Positions 1 to 11,499 of a stretch of DNA of 64,000 nucleotides are shown one piece after another. This stretch comes from Tetrapyrgos nigripes (lineage: Eukaryota; Basidiomycota; Agaricomycetes; Agaricales; Campanellaceae), in the NCBI GenBank assembly GCA_013368315.1, contig JAACJM010000029.1, positions 310,001 to 374,000 of the forward strand, written 5' to 3'. Numbering within the stretch: position 1 is the stretch's first letter; each line of letters begins with the position of its first letter. Both the position numbers and the translations under genes were made by a program. The notes under the pieces are model-generated. The model ran no database searches and was not told the origin of the DNA. It worked only from the letters and a program-made list of their open reading frames with translations.

Positions 1-650
1 CCCTGACTGGCCTCTCCGGAACCTCAACAATGCAATGGAAATGCTATTCACAAACCCTATAATCCCCCTCAGTATCCACTGATGATCCACTCCTTGTTGC
101 AGTCCTGCATTTACAATGTGTTTAGGTCCCTATAAAGAGTCCCAACAAGCCTATTAGGGCATGTAAATGAGGGATGTAAATGAAGGACAACATTGCTCAC
201 CACTCCCCTTTGCTTTGCCCCACTTCTTCATAACCCATTCCCTTACTGCATCTGTACCAGTCTTAAGGCCACTCAACCCATCATTACCCTATCCCCAGGG
301 TGCTCCTTCGCCCACTTCATCAACACCCCTTGTGCAGGACAATTCCAGCAAACGAGGGACGGCGAGGGCTGATTGAAAGAGGGGAAGAGGATGACATAGG
401 TGTTCTGAAGAGACTTAGAACTGGCAGGTGGAGGTATGAGCTACGGAGGTATGAGATGTGGAGTAGGACGCACCATAAAAGTTGATGGCTACGTATGGCC
501 AAGTGCTCCAAACGAGGCAGTATTTTCAACTAGAGAGGTCCTCTGTACCCGTGGCTTTCCGCCGTTGTCCTTCATGGACGCAGAAGTGCGGAGTGGAACC
601 CAAGGGATGCGCTGGTGGTTCAACGATGATGCATCGATGATGACGTGTCG
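1..650. other. no gene recognised
   Basis: Only short overlapping open frames with no recognisable domain, no convincing start and no splice pattern. Adjacent to repeat material that begins at 651. Confidence 0.4.
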
Positions 651-979
651 TTACGAGGCCCTTTAGACCGAGTTAACTTATGTCGACCCCTCAATTGAGT
701 AGCAAAGGCTCTCACGGGTTCTAACTTTTACACGCCACCACAGCGCTCCGAAGTACCCGAACTGACGCTCAATACGTCATAGCTCATTTCTGCCTTGCCG
801 CCCACCAACCACGACGAGCTTCAGGCATATTTACCTTCCCTCAGCAGCCGTCGCACTCTCTGAACCATTATGGGCTCCTCCACCCAACGTTCAAGGTGTC
901 ATTACAGAAGATATTAAGCTCTATCTAATTTTTTTAGTCAATTTTACAGTATTACTTACTTATACAATGGGCCTCGTAA
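651..979. repeat. short segment bounded by inverted TTACGAGGCCC ends
   Basis: The segment opens with TTACGAGGCCC and closes with GGGCCTCGTAA, an 11-bp inverted pair. The same ends bound a larger segment at 2570-3758, and a related palindromic end occurs near 14446. The inner left end (CGAGTTAACTTATGTCGAC) is also shared with 2585. No coding capacity is seen. It could be a non-autonomous DNA element, but the sequence outside the right end is also shared with the second copy, so the true repeat boundary may lie further out. Confidence 0.45.
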
Positions 980-2569
980 TTTGCCATGCGAAGCAGTGGC
1001 ACCTTTCCCAAGTCGAATTACCGTCGAATTACCGTCGAACAGTAGATTCCCACGCATTTCCTGGGCGCTTAGCGTGCCATCTCGAGGTTTGCTTTGATTC
1101 ATGTTGTATCTACAGAGCGTTTTCAACCTCGGAGAGGTTCGGGATAGGTCCAAAATATGTATGAGCACTACCTGAATATTTCTTGTCACTATTGGTCGAG
1201 TGATGTGCAGTATACATGTGAATTGATCTAAAACAATCATAAAATGGTCAATAAGGGACATTCGTCTTGAATTAGAGGTATCATGTAGTGGTCTTAAAAT
1301 CACCAAAAAGTGGAGAAATGTTGTGAATAACATATAAAAGAGTAATTATAAGGTATCCAGCTTTATTATGGCCATCTGAGATCTGCAGAGCCTTAAAGGC
1401 ACTTTAGGATGCAAAAACTGCAAAAAAAGTGATCATCCAAAGACTCAAACGCATACATCGCTTGCAAGACCCACCTGCATAAATTGACACTTCGCACTAA
1501 GACCTATAGCTGAGTCCATATACATGTAAAATCCTTATTTTGGAGCTCTGGGTGTGATGTAAACGATTTATCCAAATCAGAAAGTATCATACACTGTGAA
1601 TGATTGTTGAATGAACGTCGAAGTATGCATGTGTAACTTGGCACCAGTTTTTTTTGGCCAGAAAGCAATTTCAAAGATTTGCTGCATAACTAATATATCT
1701 ACCATTGACTGGTACAGATCGTACACGCCCGAGAACTTACAACGATGGTTACTTTTTCAGCCACAATTGCTGCTGACCAAGTAGTAAAGATTGACATTTG
1801 ATACACAAAATCCCGGGCCAAAAAAATGATAGCACTGTTCCTCTACTTATGAGCGTTCTCCATGACTTAATAAGTGATTGTACTTAGGTGTATAACAAAT
1901 TGGGTGATACAAGGCACTGAGCCCAACCCATCCAAGCAGATACAAAGTAATCCTACGTTAAAGGTCTCTATCAACACGTCGAGCATTATGTAGGATGCAG
2001 CAAGCACCACGCATACACCCATATGCATATATTTGGGAGAATACGCAACGATGGCGCACGGAGTGCAGATTGAATGAAGAAGGGACCATGCCCGACCCGA
2101 CCCTGATTGCCGTGGGAACCGATGCTCGCGACGGATTTCCGATAAATCCGAGTCTAGACTCTCTCCTTGAGGGTACCCTAATAATATCTTCCCAGCCAAA
2201 TCTGTTTTCGCTGGGTATGACGATAGCCCCTGGAAGGGCCCAGTAATGTATGGGTGGGTGCCCAAGCAGGGCGGAAATATTCCCAGGGTGTGGTGCCCCC
2301 TGCCCACATCCTTTCGGCAAATCCAACAGCAATCTCAGTTTAGCTTATGTACCATTACTTACAGATGTACTCATGTAGTTTGTTTAATAATACAGTAGTA
2401 GGGCAATATATATAGCAGCAATGGCAGGCGCGCAAGGGGCGCACATATTCCCACGCACGGATCAGCCCCAGCCCAAGCGCTTTCCAAATAACCCGGACCA
2501 GCATGCTTTCGGCAGACCCAAAAGCAAGCTCAGTTGAGCTCATGTACCATTACTTACTGACGTACTCAT
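980..2569. other. repeat-rich non-coding stretch
   Basis: No gene recognised. A stretch around 2385-2430 (CAGTAGTAGGGCAATATATA and following) recurs at 3813-3845, and the GTACCATTACTTAC motif occurs twice (about 2348 and 2545). Open frames here have no recognisable domain. Confidence 0.4.
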
Positions 2570-3758
2570 TACGAGGCCCCTATAGGGCCGAGTTAACTTA
2601 TGTCGACCTCGAAAATTTTACCACGACCTCAAACTCCCACCCCTTTTCGTTGCCACTTAACCGGTACAGTGGACATCATTAATCCACGATAGGCACGAAG
2701 TGCCTACCTTAGGATAAGCTAGCATGTGGAGTGGCAATGTATATCCTGACGAATCTGCCATGTAGGCAGATTCGGTATCCTCTGCTCCCATCCTCCATTG
2801 CGCAAGACATGTCTTTTCTCGATCCACCCTCCATGTCTCTTTAGCTCTGGATGCATTTGGGCCCCTTCGGAGTTAGTCTCCATTTCCTCCTAGTACCCTG
2901 ACGCTCAGGACTCAGTCCCGATTGGCGTCGAGATGCCTTTCTCTGATCCGATTTCCAGACGCGTCTTTGGCATGTATGTCACATGCCCGGCATTTCCCGA
3001 TGGCGCTTCGGACCGAGCCCTCCAAAATGACTTTTTCCCGTTTTTCCCCGGGTTCCCCGGCACAGCCGCCACACCCCAGCGCTCCGAAATGCCCGTGCCG
3101 GCCAACTAGCCACGGTATTTATCGAAGACTGTACAATTATCACGCCAGACAAACACGCCTTTCTTTCCACTCCCGTATTCCTCTATTCCGTCTCCGTGTT
3201 ACTATTGCTGAAGTCAATGACTGATTGCGATTTGCGTTAGGTTCTGATCAACATCCACCTCCTTTACCTGGAAGAGATACAGATGAAAATTCTGAGTCCG
3301 TTGTCATCTTGCTTTACTCCCATCTTCATTTTTTTGCTCTACCTCTTCGCGTTTAAGTTCTGTGATATTTCTCTCTGTGTTTGCTTGGACTCCTTTTGAA
3401 TGTGGCTGGCAAGTGCATCAAAGTTCTTGCTACTGACTACCCTTCTACGTTTCGCTATTTTTTTGTTCCTTTGCTGCCTGCATTGGTTTTCGCTCCCGTC
3501 TCTTTCCTTCCCTGTTTATCAAATTTCTCCTGCATTTCAGTACTATTTGCACACCTGCATGTCAGTAGGTACAATCTGTCAAGGAATACAAGATCATAAG
3601 TTGAATAATGCCACTACCCCATGCACACCTGCATGTCAGTACAATCTGTCAAGGAATACAAGGTCATAGATTGAATAATACCGCTACTCAATGCACACTT
3701 GCATGTCAAAGATCATAGATTGAATAACGCCACTACTCAACAGATAGGGGGCCTCGTA
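2570..3758. repeat. 1.2-kb segment bounded by inverted TACGAGGCCCC ends
   Basis: Left end ACGAGGCCCC near 2571, right end GGGGCCTCGTA ending at 3758, the same end motif as the 651-979 segment. Overlapping open frames at 2905-3224 and 3381-3669 have no recognisable domain. The right part contains a tandem minisatellite (3548-3741). A non-autonomous DNA transposon is plausible; no transposase is present. Confidence 0.4.
3548..3741. repeat. minisatellite, about 70-74 bp unit, 2.7 copies
   Basis: Three successive copies start at TGCACACCTGCATGTCA (3548, 3622) and TGCACACTTGCATGTCA (3692). Each includes ACAATCTGTCAAGGAATACA (missing in the last) and GATTGAATAA-like sequence. Confidence 0.8.
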
Positions 3759-4297
3759 TCTTGCCATGCGAAGCAGTGGCACCTTTCCCCAGTGCAATTT
3801 GTGCTATAATACAGTAGTAGGGCGATATATATAGCAGCAATGGCGCCGCGGCGGGCGCAAAGAGGGCGGAACGTTTGGACTATCTACTATCTAGATAGTA
3901 TAGTATGGTAAAACAACACGTAGCACTAATTCCATTCGCTATGAGTGAAGAATAGCTACTAGCCTACTCCGTAGGGTTATGCATTATGCATGCTATTAAA
4001 CATATTTTGATTAGGAGCATTCAAGCAACCGAATTACGTTCTCCTGGGACCGATCTCAACAGGGTTCCTAGCCTCAGTTCATGGAAAAGATAGCTTCAAA
4101 TGATCTTCAACGATGATAGCTACATAGCATGTATCTCCGTGTCATTCCAAATTGTTTCAACGTTGATCCAGTGCTTCTGCGTTGATCATGCATTTCATTT
4201 CATACAACACTGGGATCTGGTTTTCACATGGTTTGTACGTTACGCGCAGAAATTTCCCGTTGATGGAGAACGAATTGGCTTGACGAGGTTCAATAAG
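3759..4297. other. non-coding flank 3' of the oxygenase gene
   Basis: Begins with sequence shared with 980-1015 (TTGCCATGCGAAGCAGTGGC) and 2391-2430. From about 4090 it is the 3' flank of the minus-strand oxygenase. No gene seen. Confidence 0.4.
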
Positions 4298-6010
4298 CTA
4301 TCCCCTGAGCGGGTAATCGACAATCTGGGAAGAATCTCTTGAACAGCTCTGGGTAGTGTTTCTGAGCGACGTCCGGATGACTCTGTCACCGTGCACCATC
4401 ATCATGTGGATAAGATAATACGTTGAGGAAGAGCTCTGAGGATGAGGACGAATATTAATGCGCAAGTTGTACTCACTTAACACGGCCATTGAGGTAAACA
4501 TCGCCAGATACATCGGTTTCGTAGTCTGAATTTTTGATGGCTGGAGGAAGACCCATAAGTACAGCAAATCAAATGAAGGCATTCAGAGGCGTGAGCTCGA
4601 AGAGAGTAAGAGTACTTACAATCCGTAGTATGAAGATTACCTCTGATTTCTTTCAATTTGAGGATTTCAGGAGGAACTGCAAGGAACTGCCATACGACGA
4701 ACATTTTAAGTATCAGTATCATTGGCTCAACATCACTAAGGATCAACACTGGACAGGGACACTTACCATCCAATTTCTCATCCTTAATCCAAACATCTTG
4801 ACGAATATTATGGAAATATGGAATTGAGTATCTAGGCGTAGAGTTGGGTCCGCTAGGTGGCGAGATGACTCGATGAGAGGTAGCCCTCACGAGACCGTCT
4901 GTGACGAATTCGAGTGCTGAGTGGATCGGTAGAAAGCGAAGAAGGAGGAGAAGGAATGAGTGCTCAAGCATTAGCATTCAAATTATCAGTTTTTTATGAC
5001 TTGGCTTTTTACCTCTGCCAAGATTGATCTAGCGGGGTCAAGAATCAAACAAAGTGGTACAAAAGCATCTTAGAAGGAGATGGCAAAGACTCACGATAAA
5101 TGTCCCGGGAATGGGAGGTGCATCTATCCATTCTCCTGATAGTTTCTGAACTTGAAGGCCTGGATGTGGAGAGGCTTGAAGCAGCTACATTCGCGTAAAA
5201 GAATAATTCAAACCGTCAACCAGTCGAGCGACGAAACTTACAATGGTCAAGAACCCAGAATCATAATGAGGACCGACACCTTGAGACGTTGACTCGTCGG
5301 ACGAGGGAGGAACGGGATATTGCACGATTTTGCAAAGAGATCATGCATCTTATCTTTCGAATCATAGAATCTAGCAAGTCCGTCGGGAGGCAAGCCCAGA
5401 GCCTCGGACATGAGACGGATAAATTCGTTAGCGAGAGTAGAGATTTGGGTTAAATAGGTTTCAAATGTGTTTCTGAAGCCAGGAATAAGTTGTTCGTCTG
5501 GATACTGATAGCATGTCGGTCAGCGCAAAGCTTCGCCAGTGAATTAACAGTGAACCGAACTAGTAATATGCGACGGACCCCAAACCCGTTTATAGAGTCT
5601 GGCTCCCCAGGCCTCCACTGACACTCATCAGGTGTCCCAAAATCATATTGCTCTCGATAATCCACCTGAAAGGTATCAGCAGTGATGAAGGGCAACGCGG
5701 TTAACCCTAAGAGTAAGAAACTCACCAATCCCTTCGTCAACTCTGCTCCTAGACGCGAATATCCCAGGAAATGAGGCGAATTTGACATCTTGACCTTATC
5801 CTTTTCGTCTTGAGGGAGGGAGAAGAGACGTGGGATATAAGATCTGAGATCTTCTACCAAGGATTGAGAGACCGGTGGGTTGGAGAGGTAGAGGAAGCCG
5901 ACGTTGATGAGAGCGTTTTGGAGCTGGGATAGGAATCGTTGGCGGTCTTCTGGCGTGGAGGATAAATAGTAGTCAAGGATTGGAATACGGGCGAAGTTTG
6001 GATCTGACAT
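4298..6010 (-). CDS. isopenicillin N synthase-like 2OG-Fe(II) oxygenase, with apparent frame lesions
   Basis: Non-heme iron dioxygenase of the isopenicillin N synthase / DIOX_N plus 2OG-FeII_Oxy family; substrate unknown. ATG at 6010 begins MSDPNFARIPILDYYLSS, the usual N-terminal PILDL-type motif. Hand splicing gives exons about 5726-6010, 5504-5665 (with an internal intron), 5242-5504, 5095-5184, 5013-5028, 4767-4916, 4620-4686, 4477-4540 and 4298-4380. Iron ligands are visible: the HxD of GPHYDSG and the distal His of RATSHRVISP, followed by the RxS motif in RYSIPYF. The C-terminus HPDVAQKHYPELFKRFF is typical of the fungal family. Two problems: near 5602 the alternative frame encodes the expected LYKRVWGPS, and at the A-run 5328-5331 the frame must change to reach KIVQYP. 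Either the gene is recently broken or the assembly has homopolymer errors. Confidence 0.75.
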
Positions 6011-6754
6011 TGTCAAAAGCTAGTAGACAATGCGTAATACTAAGTGTTGGACGAAGGAGGTTTGAGATGAGTCAGGCCAAAGTCAGGCTATACATATAGC
6101 GAGATAATGACGCAATGTTTACTTATCGCCACGCCGAACACAGCAACTTTTCACACCCGACGAGACGTTTCTGGAGTTTGAGAAGATCATGTGTCGGATG
6201 GAAGGATCAGTTGCAGTACAGTACAATCACCCCAATTTTTACAAAACGCTGTTCAGACCTCATCGAGATTATTTCTTCTTCCCTGTGTTGAGTTCCACGT
6301 AGAGCCCATTCAATGTGCCTTAACGAAAGCGTAACAATGAACGCGAACACGAACGCAAGACCAAGACCAAACCCCAACGCAGACGGGTATCTAAACGCCT
6401 CCAGGATTCACGAGCTATGGGGTCACCAAACCTGTATAGCAATCCAAGCTCCTCTGTCGGGGGCAACAGAGAGTCTGAGGAGCTTCGAAAGACATTCTAA
6501 TACACGATCCCTGTTTGCAACGCGGTGCAAAGCCGAAACAAGAATGTCCAAGCCGCACTCACTGAGCTTTTGGTCTGGGCGATTGGTACCACCTTCTATC
6601 ATCGTCGATGGAGTCTCTTTCCAACCTCATACCGAATGAAGAAAACTTGCGTTCTCAACTTGGTTCAAACATGGCTGAATATTAGAATACCACATACATA
6701 GTTTAAAGAATCATGAAATAATGAATGAATTAATGAAGTGGACTGTCCACATCT
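6011..6754. other. intergenic region with a short repeat fragment
   Basis: Upstream of the oxygenase start and downstream of the hydrolase stop. Positions about 6140-6215 (GCAACTTTTCACACCCGACG onward) match 10228-10300 and 14655-14730, a truncated copy of the dispersed family described at 10171 and 14580. No gene seen in 6313-6639. Confidence 0.5.
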
Positions 6755-9098
6755 TCACTCGGCAATTTGTTGAGTTGTACCGTTAGTAGCCTCGTTTACA
6801 GGGGGGAACAATGGATCGTTGAGAGAACAGACTGTTCCTTCTTCAGGCAAAGTACCATTGACAAAGTAGGCAGCGACGTGTTGGAATGTGCAGTTCGATA
6901 CAAAGTTGAGGGCTGTATGCTACGAGGATATAAGATGAATTGAACACAAGAATCGATAATCTTGGTGCTTACTCCGGGTGAATCTTGGATCAGAAGACCA
7001 GAGCCAGGGAAGGACGCGCTCATTTTTTTTGCACTGCAGAAAATATGTCTAGCCCTCGAGTGAACTTAAAGCAGGGAAATCCTCAACTCACGCGGACAAC
7101 GGTGTAACTGGATCTGCTGTGTTTCCAATTACCAGAAGAGGTGAACTAGTGTTGGCGCCAACGGGTCCTACAGAGCTCTGAGTGACGAAGGATAATCTAA
7201 CGAAAATTATGGACATACCACGGAAACGGCCTTCTGGATGGACTCTCCATCCTCTGAACACGACACGGCTTCAGCAAAAGGTATCTACATCAAGTGATTG
7301 TATACCTACGTGCACCAAGTCATGATTTGAAGGGAGAACATTCCAGAAAAGGTTGAATTGATGTTGGACATATACTCCCGCAACTGCGATGCATCCAGGT
7401 CACTAGGTTCTGCATCACTACACCATATTGAGATCTCGTTGATCATATTGTCGAAGTCACCACTTTCGGATGCACCATCACCTCTGAATGATCATGATCA
7501 TCAATAAACAAGAAGACCAATCAAATCTCAAATCGAAGAATTACATACAAGATTTGAGAAAGGCCAGTCGCATTCCCAGCAGAAAGCTCTGCGAATGCAG
7601 CCGCCATTATAGGGAATAACACGGGCTGAGGATTCTTGAGGGCCGCTAAGACAATCGCTCGGAGATTATCGTAGGTGAGGATACCAAAGCTATCATCTCC
7701 ATCGAATGTAGGAACCGGTTGAGCTCTAATGGACGCATAGATAGCTTCAACGTTGGCTTGAATTTCCGCTGGAGATGATGCATAAAACGCGCAGGCTTCG
7801 GGGCCAGCAGCGTGACATCCGTCATAGAACGCTTGCATGGTTTTATCGGCGTCCATTATATTATCGGCCAAGTCAGCTAAGTACGAAAAGCCCATGTTAG
7901 CAGAAACGGAGATGTAAAGATGTCAATGACATACTGGAGAAGTAATCATCCATGTCCAAGCAGCCTGAGGATCACAATTATTACGGAGGAATCAATGGTC
8001 TATAATCTCTTACCATCAACGACGACACGACCGACGCGATCCTGAACACGAAAGACACGTCAGAAGATGCTTGCGAGAGCAATATCACTATCGATACACA
8101 CCGGAAACATTGTCGCAAAAACAGAACCAAGGGCAGTTCCATAGCTAGAAGGAGAAGAATCATAAGCTTCAACGGATCACGAATCATGATATCATTGTTA
8201 TACGCACGATCCCCCATAATACTGCAATTTCTCCTGACCCAAAGCTTCACTCATCGCAAGCATATCTATGGCAACAAAATCCGTCGTCACAAAATTCAAA
8301 GTCCCATTCTTATCCCGGCTTTCCGCCACCTGTCCTAAAGCTTGAGCTCTCGCCCATGCATGCGGCAACGAATCCATAGTCGCGTTCAGATCGATATCCT
8401 CGTCCTTGACCCAGTTAATCATCTCTTCTTCCGATTTGAAGACGGTAGAGGATATCTTTGGTGTAGATTGTCCGACGCCTGAATTTCAAGTCCAATAAGT
8501 AAGTAGAGAAGCGTAAGCACAAGTAAACCCTGCTAAGCAGACTAGACTCACCACGAGGATCAAACCCAATGATATCAAACTGATTCCCAAAAATCCCCTG
8601 CAGGTATGCAGCACTTCCCTTGAAAGCATTCGTTACTCCACTCAATCCCGGTCCACCTGGATTATAGAATAAAGGTCCACCGTATGCTGTGTCTGAGCTA
8701 TCAACAGTGGCGTTCAACTTGATAACTGCGATTGCGGCGGTTTGAGTGTTGTTTGGGTCGGAGTAGTCGAGAGGGACCTAGAAACCCGAGGTTTTACAGT
8801 TTCTATCAGTCTCATCTAGCTTGATGGATGACAGAGAAAGGAAAGTATACATACCTGAAAACGAGCACATTGAAACTTGGAGAAACAATCAACCCAGGAA
8901 AACTCTGGGCTTGGTTCTACCTTGATAGTGTAGCGAATTGTTAGCTGAAGTTTTTGATCATTGCGACGTGGTGAAACTCACTGAAGCCCAATCAAAGTCG
9001 GTCGAGTTTTGGGCACTAGCAACTTGAATGTTCAATAAGGCGAATAATGACAGCCATTTCTTCTTGTTAGTACTAAATAGTCGAGATGTAAACACCAT
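6755..9098 (-). CDS. secreted TAP-like alpha/beta hydrolase (tripeptidyl-aminopeptidase family)
   Basis: Serine alpha/beta hydrolase resembling Streptomyces-type tripeptidyl aminopeptidases with a TAP-like C-terminal domain; probably a secreted peptidase. I prefer ATG at 9098 (MVFTSRLFSTNKKKW) over 9152, because it gives a basic n-region followed by LSLFALLNIQVASA, a good signal peptide. Clear exons: 8982-9098, 8855-8920, 8552-8777, 8208-8478, then several small ones. Oxyanion region YNPGGPGLSG and FDPRG are present; the nucleophile elbow GGS|YGTALGS spans an intron; the catalytic Asp lies in GNTADPVTP and the His in SPG|HTALNF, so the triad is complete. Stop at 6755-6757. One junction (about 7285-7311) is unresolved: only a 25-nt GT-AG interval fits, too short for a normal intron. 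The preceding exon reads well up to IMTWCT and the following one from IPFAEAVSC. Confidence 0.85.
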
Positions 9099-10170
9099 GT
9101 CGGAAAATGAAACAAAGGAATCCGAAGAAAAGAAAGGAGGTGAGGAATGCATCCATACGATCCGTTCTTCTCGCTTTTAAAGCGACACTGACACAATGGC
9201 TGTTCAAGGGCGGAGAAGGAGTTATGAGAGAACGGATGTTATTCTATTGATGTGATAAAAATCTTGGCGCATGTCTGTGGCTCCAGCGTTACTAAAGCTG
9301 TCTGCCAGATTCTCAAAGCCTCGAGACTCCATCCCGTGGTTGGGTGAAATCAGCCTGGCTCAATGCTCTCGCGAGCCCGTTAACATCAATAACTTGTTCT
9401 GTATGCACTGTAGGAGAAACAAAGGTGAAACCTCCAATCCTCGAGAAGATTCGTAGACTTGGCCCACAACACGGGAAATGTGAGTCTAATCGCCACATAC
9501 AGGAGCACTAGTGACATCATGATCATTCACTGGTTCATTGATTTGTCATTGCCAAGGAAAATGAGGTGTTGAAACTTGGAGTGAGACGATTTAGAAAAGA
9601 TTGGCACTGCGGGAATTGAAAAGGTGTGCAAATCTTGCGGCAATGCAAGAACGCTGAGCGGTGCGAATTGGAGCATTCAAATGAATGAATCACTAGGTAG
9701 TAGGAAATAATACTCGGAGTGAACGGAACGAACGCTGAGAATTTCGATGTCGGACTATTCTTCTCCTCTTGTCGCTGTTGGTGCCGGCCCGTGCTGGTCA
9801 TCGTTGATGCCAAAGGGAGCAGGCATTCCTGACCCCGAGGTTTCCGAGGTTTCCGAGTCAGATGACAGGTCCACGGACAGCTCCTCGGCTTCTCTCTGAT
9901 ATCGTTCTCAATGCCGAAGAAACTGACTCCATTACTAGTACGCACCTCAAAGGAGGCGTTGACGGAGGGAGATGAAGGGCACGATGAAAGAAAAATCGCA
10001 TTTCAGATTTTGAAAAACCTGGCTGAAGGTAGATACATCGGTACTATGACAAGGTTTCACGTGGACTCGTTTTTCGGGCGTTTCCTGAGCATTTTTTGAG
10101 CGGAAATTGAACAGAAAAGCGAGAAAATCGTTCAAAAAAGGCCCAAAAAACGGCGCGTGAAACATCCTAT
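9099..10170. other. no gene recognised
   Basis: Upstream region of the hydrolase, then open frames on both strands (9535-9945, 9911-10099) with no recognisable domain. GAGGTTTCCGAGGTTTCCGAG near 9837 is a short tandem repeat. Confidence 0.4.
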
Positions 10171-11150
10171 TGTAACTGGCCAAGTCAGTCAAACGCACGA
10201 GATAGGCAGATAGAAAACGTACCATTGGATGATCACAGCAACTTTTCACACCCGACGAGACGTTACTGGAGCTTGAGAAGATCATGTGTCGGATGGAGGG
10301 ATCTGTTATCGTAGTATGTGAAGGGCGAGCAAAGGGCAAGATGATAATGGCATGTTCTTGAAGTAGACCGCGAGACTAGCAAAGTTTCCCAAGTTTGATG
10401 AAACTAGAGAAAGCGACGACGACGTTGGGAATGCTGAATGCTGAATGGAAGAAACCTTGAGGTCCACGAGATCTAGAGACTCCAGGGTTAGCGAAAGATA
10501 AACATAGAGAGAACATCTCACTCACCGAAGCCGGACAGAAATAAAACAACGAATTTCGGGCAGTCCATCCTTGTACAGCTAAACCCAACCACCCAACCAA
10601 CGAACGAAGGCCATCAAAGGATCTCGGGTACCAATAAATGTCCGAGCATTTGACTGGTAGTCGTATTTCGCTGGGATGGGACTTTGACGAAGCATAGCTG
10701 GACTCTAGGTTGACGAAGGAATGATGTGATATATAAGGGGGTGGTAGAGCATTAGAGCATGCGAAGACGTAGGTAGGTTCTGAAACGAGGACGTCATTGG
10801 GATCAGATGAGATGAAGGATACATGACATGCACAACGTACGATGAAGACACTTCCAAGGCCCATTCTCCTATCCTATCGCGTTGAAATTACACGATATTA
10901 AACTATTTTGGTTACCCAGTCATCCACTCAAGCTTTGCGAAATCGAAGATGATATGTTGCTCGAGACAGACGGCCACCTGGAAGAAGAAAGACAACCCGA
11001 AGAGCACCAAGACTTAGAGTCAGTTGGGATAAGATGTAAAGAATAGGAGGAGCGTACCTGGTTGGGACATGGGAGCCTCAATGCTACAAAGGTACATCGA
11101 GGACCCGGTGTCAACGTCGCCATAACCACCCAGTGCTTCACCTACTACGA
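10171..11150 (-). repeat. dispersed degenerate gene-family repeat, copy 1
   Basis: Closely resembles 14580-15540 in the same orientation: for example CAACTTTTCACACC, AAGATCATGTG and GTATGTGAAGGGCGAGCAAA occur in order in both. Read on the minus strand, both encode YWYPRSFDGLRSLV (YWYSRSFDGLRSLV in copy 2) and LGLAVQGWTARNSLFY, followed by LTLESLDL-type sequence in another frame. The coding signal is broken by stops and frame changes, so this looks like the relic of a multi-copy gene rather than a working one. I do not recognise the family. Confidence 0.5.
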
Positions 11151-11499
11151 GTTCTCAGTTCCAGGAAACCCCGATAACGACACTGGAAAGACACCAGTCC
11201 AACGAGAAACGAGTCGGTGCATATGTCTTGGTTTTGGGAGTTTGATGAACCGGCAATTTGCCTCGACTTGTGAGTGTGGTTTTCCGTGTTATCAGAGGTT
11301 CTTGGCGTTCTTGATATTCGTGCCGGTATTGAGAGTGCGTAGAGGCTTGGTAAAAGATCCAGCCTATGAACGGAGTAAGGGTTGCAGGGAAGGGTAAGAG
11401 TTGGGAAGGGAGGGGAAGAGATAGTGGTGGTTGGAAGCCAAGAGGTCTGCGTGACTTCCGTCACTCATTGCTTTGTACTTGCTCGTCGTTGGCTTTACG

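Noticed and set aside
4477..4977. 166-codon minus-strand frame as a separate gene
   Set aside because: It is the 3' exons and read-through introns of the oxygenase gene.
9535..9945. 136-codon minus-strand frame
   Set aside because: No domain, no coding periodicity that I can judge, and overlapping frames on the other strand.
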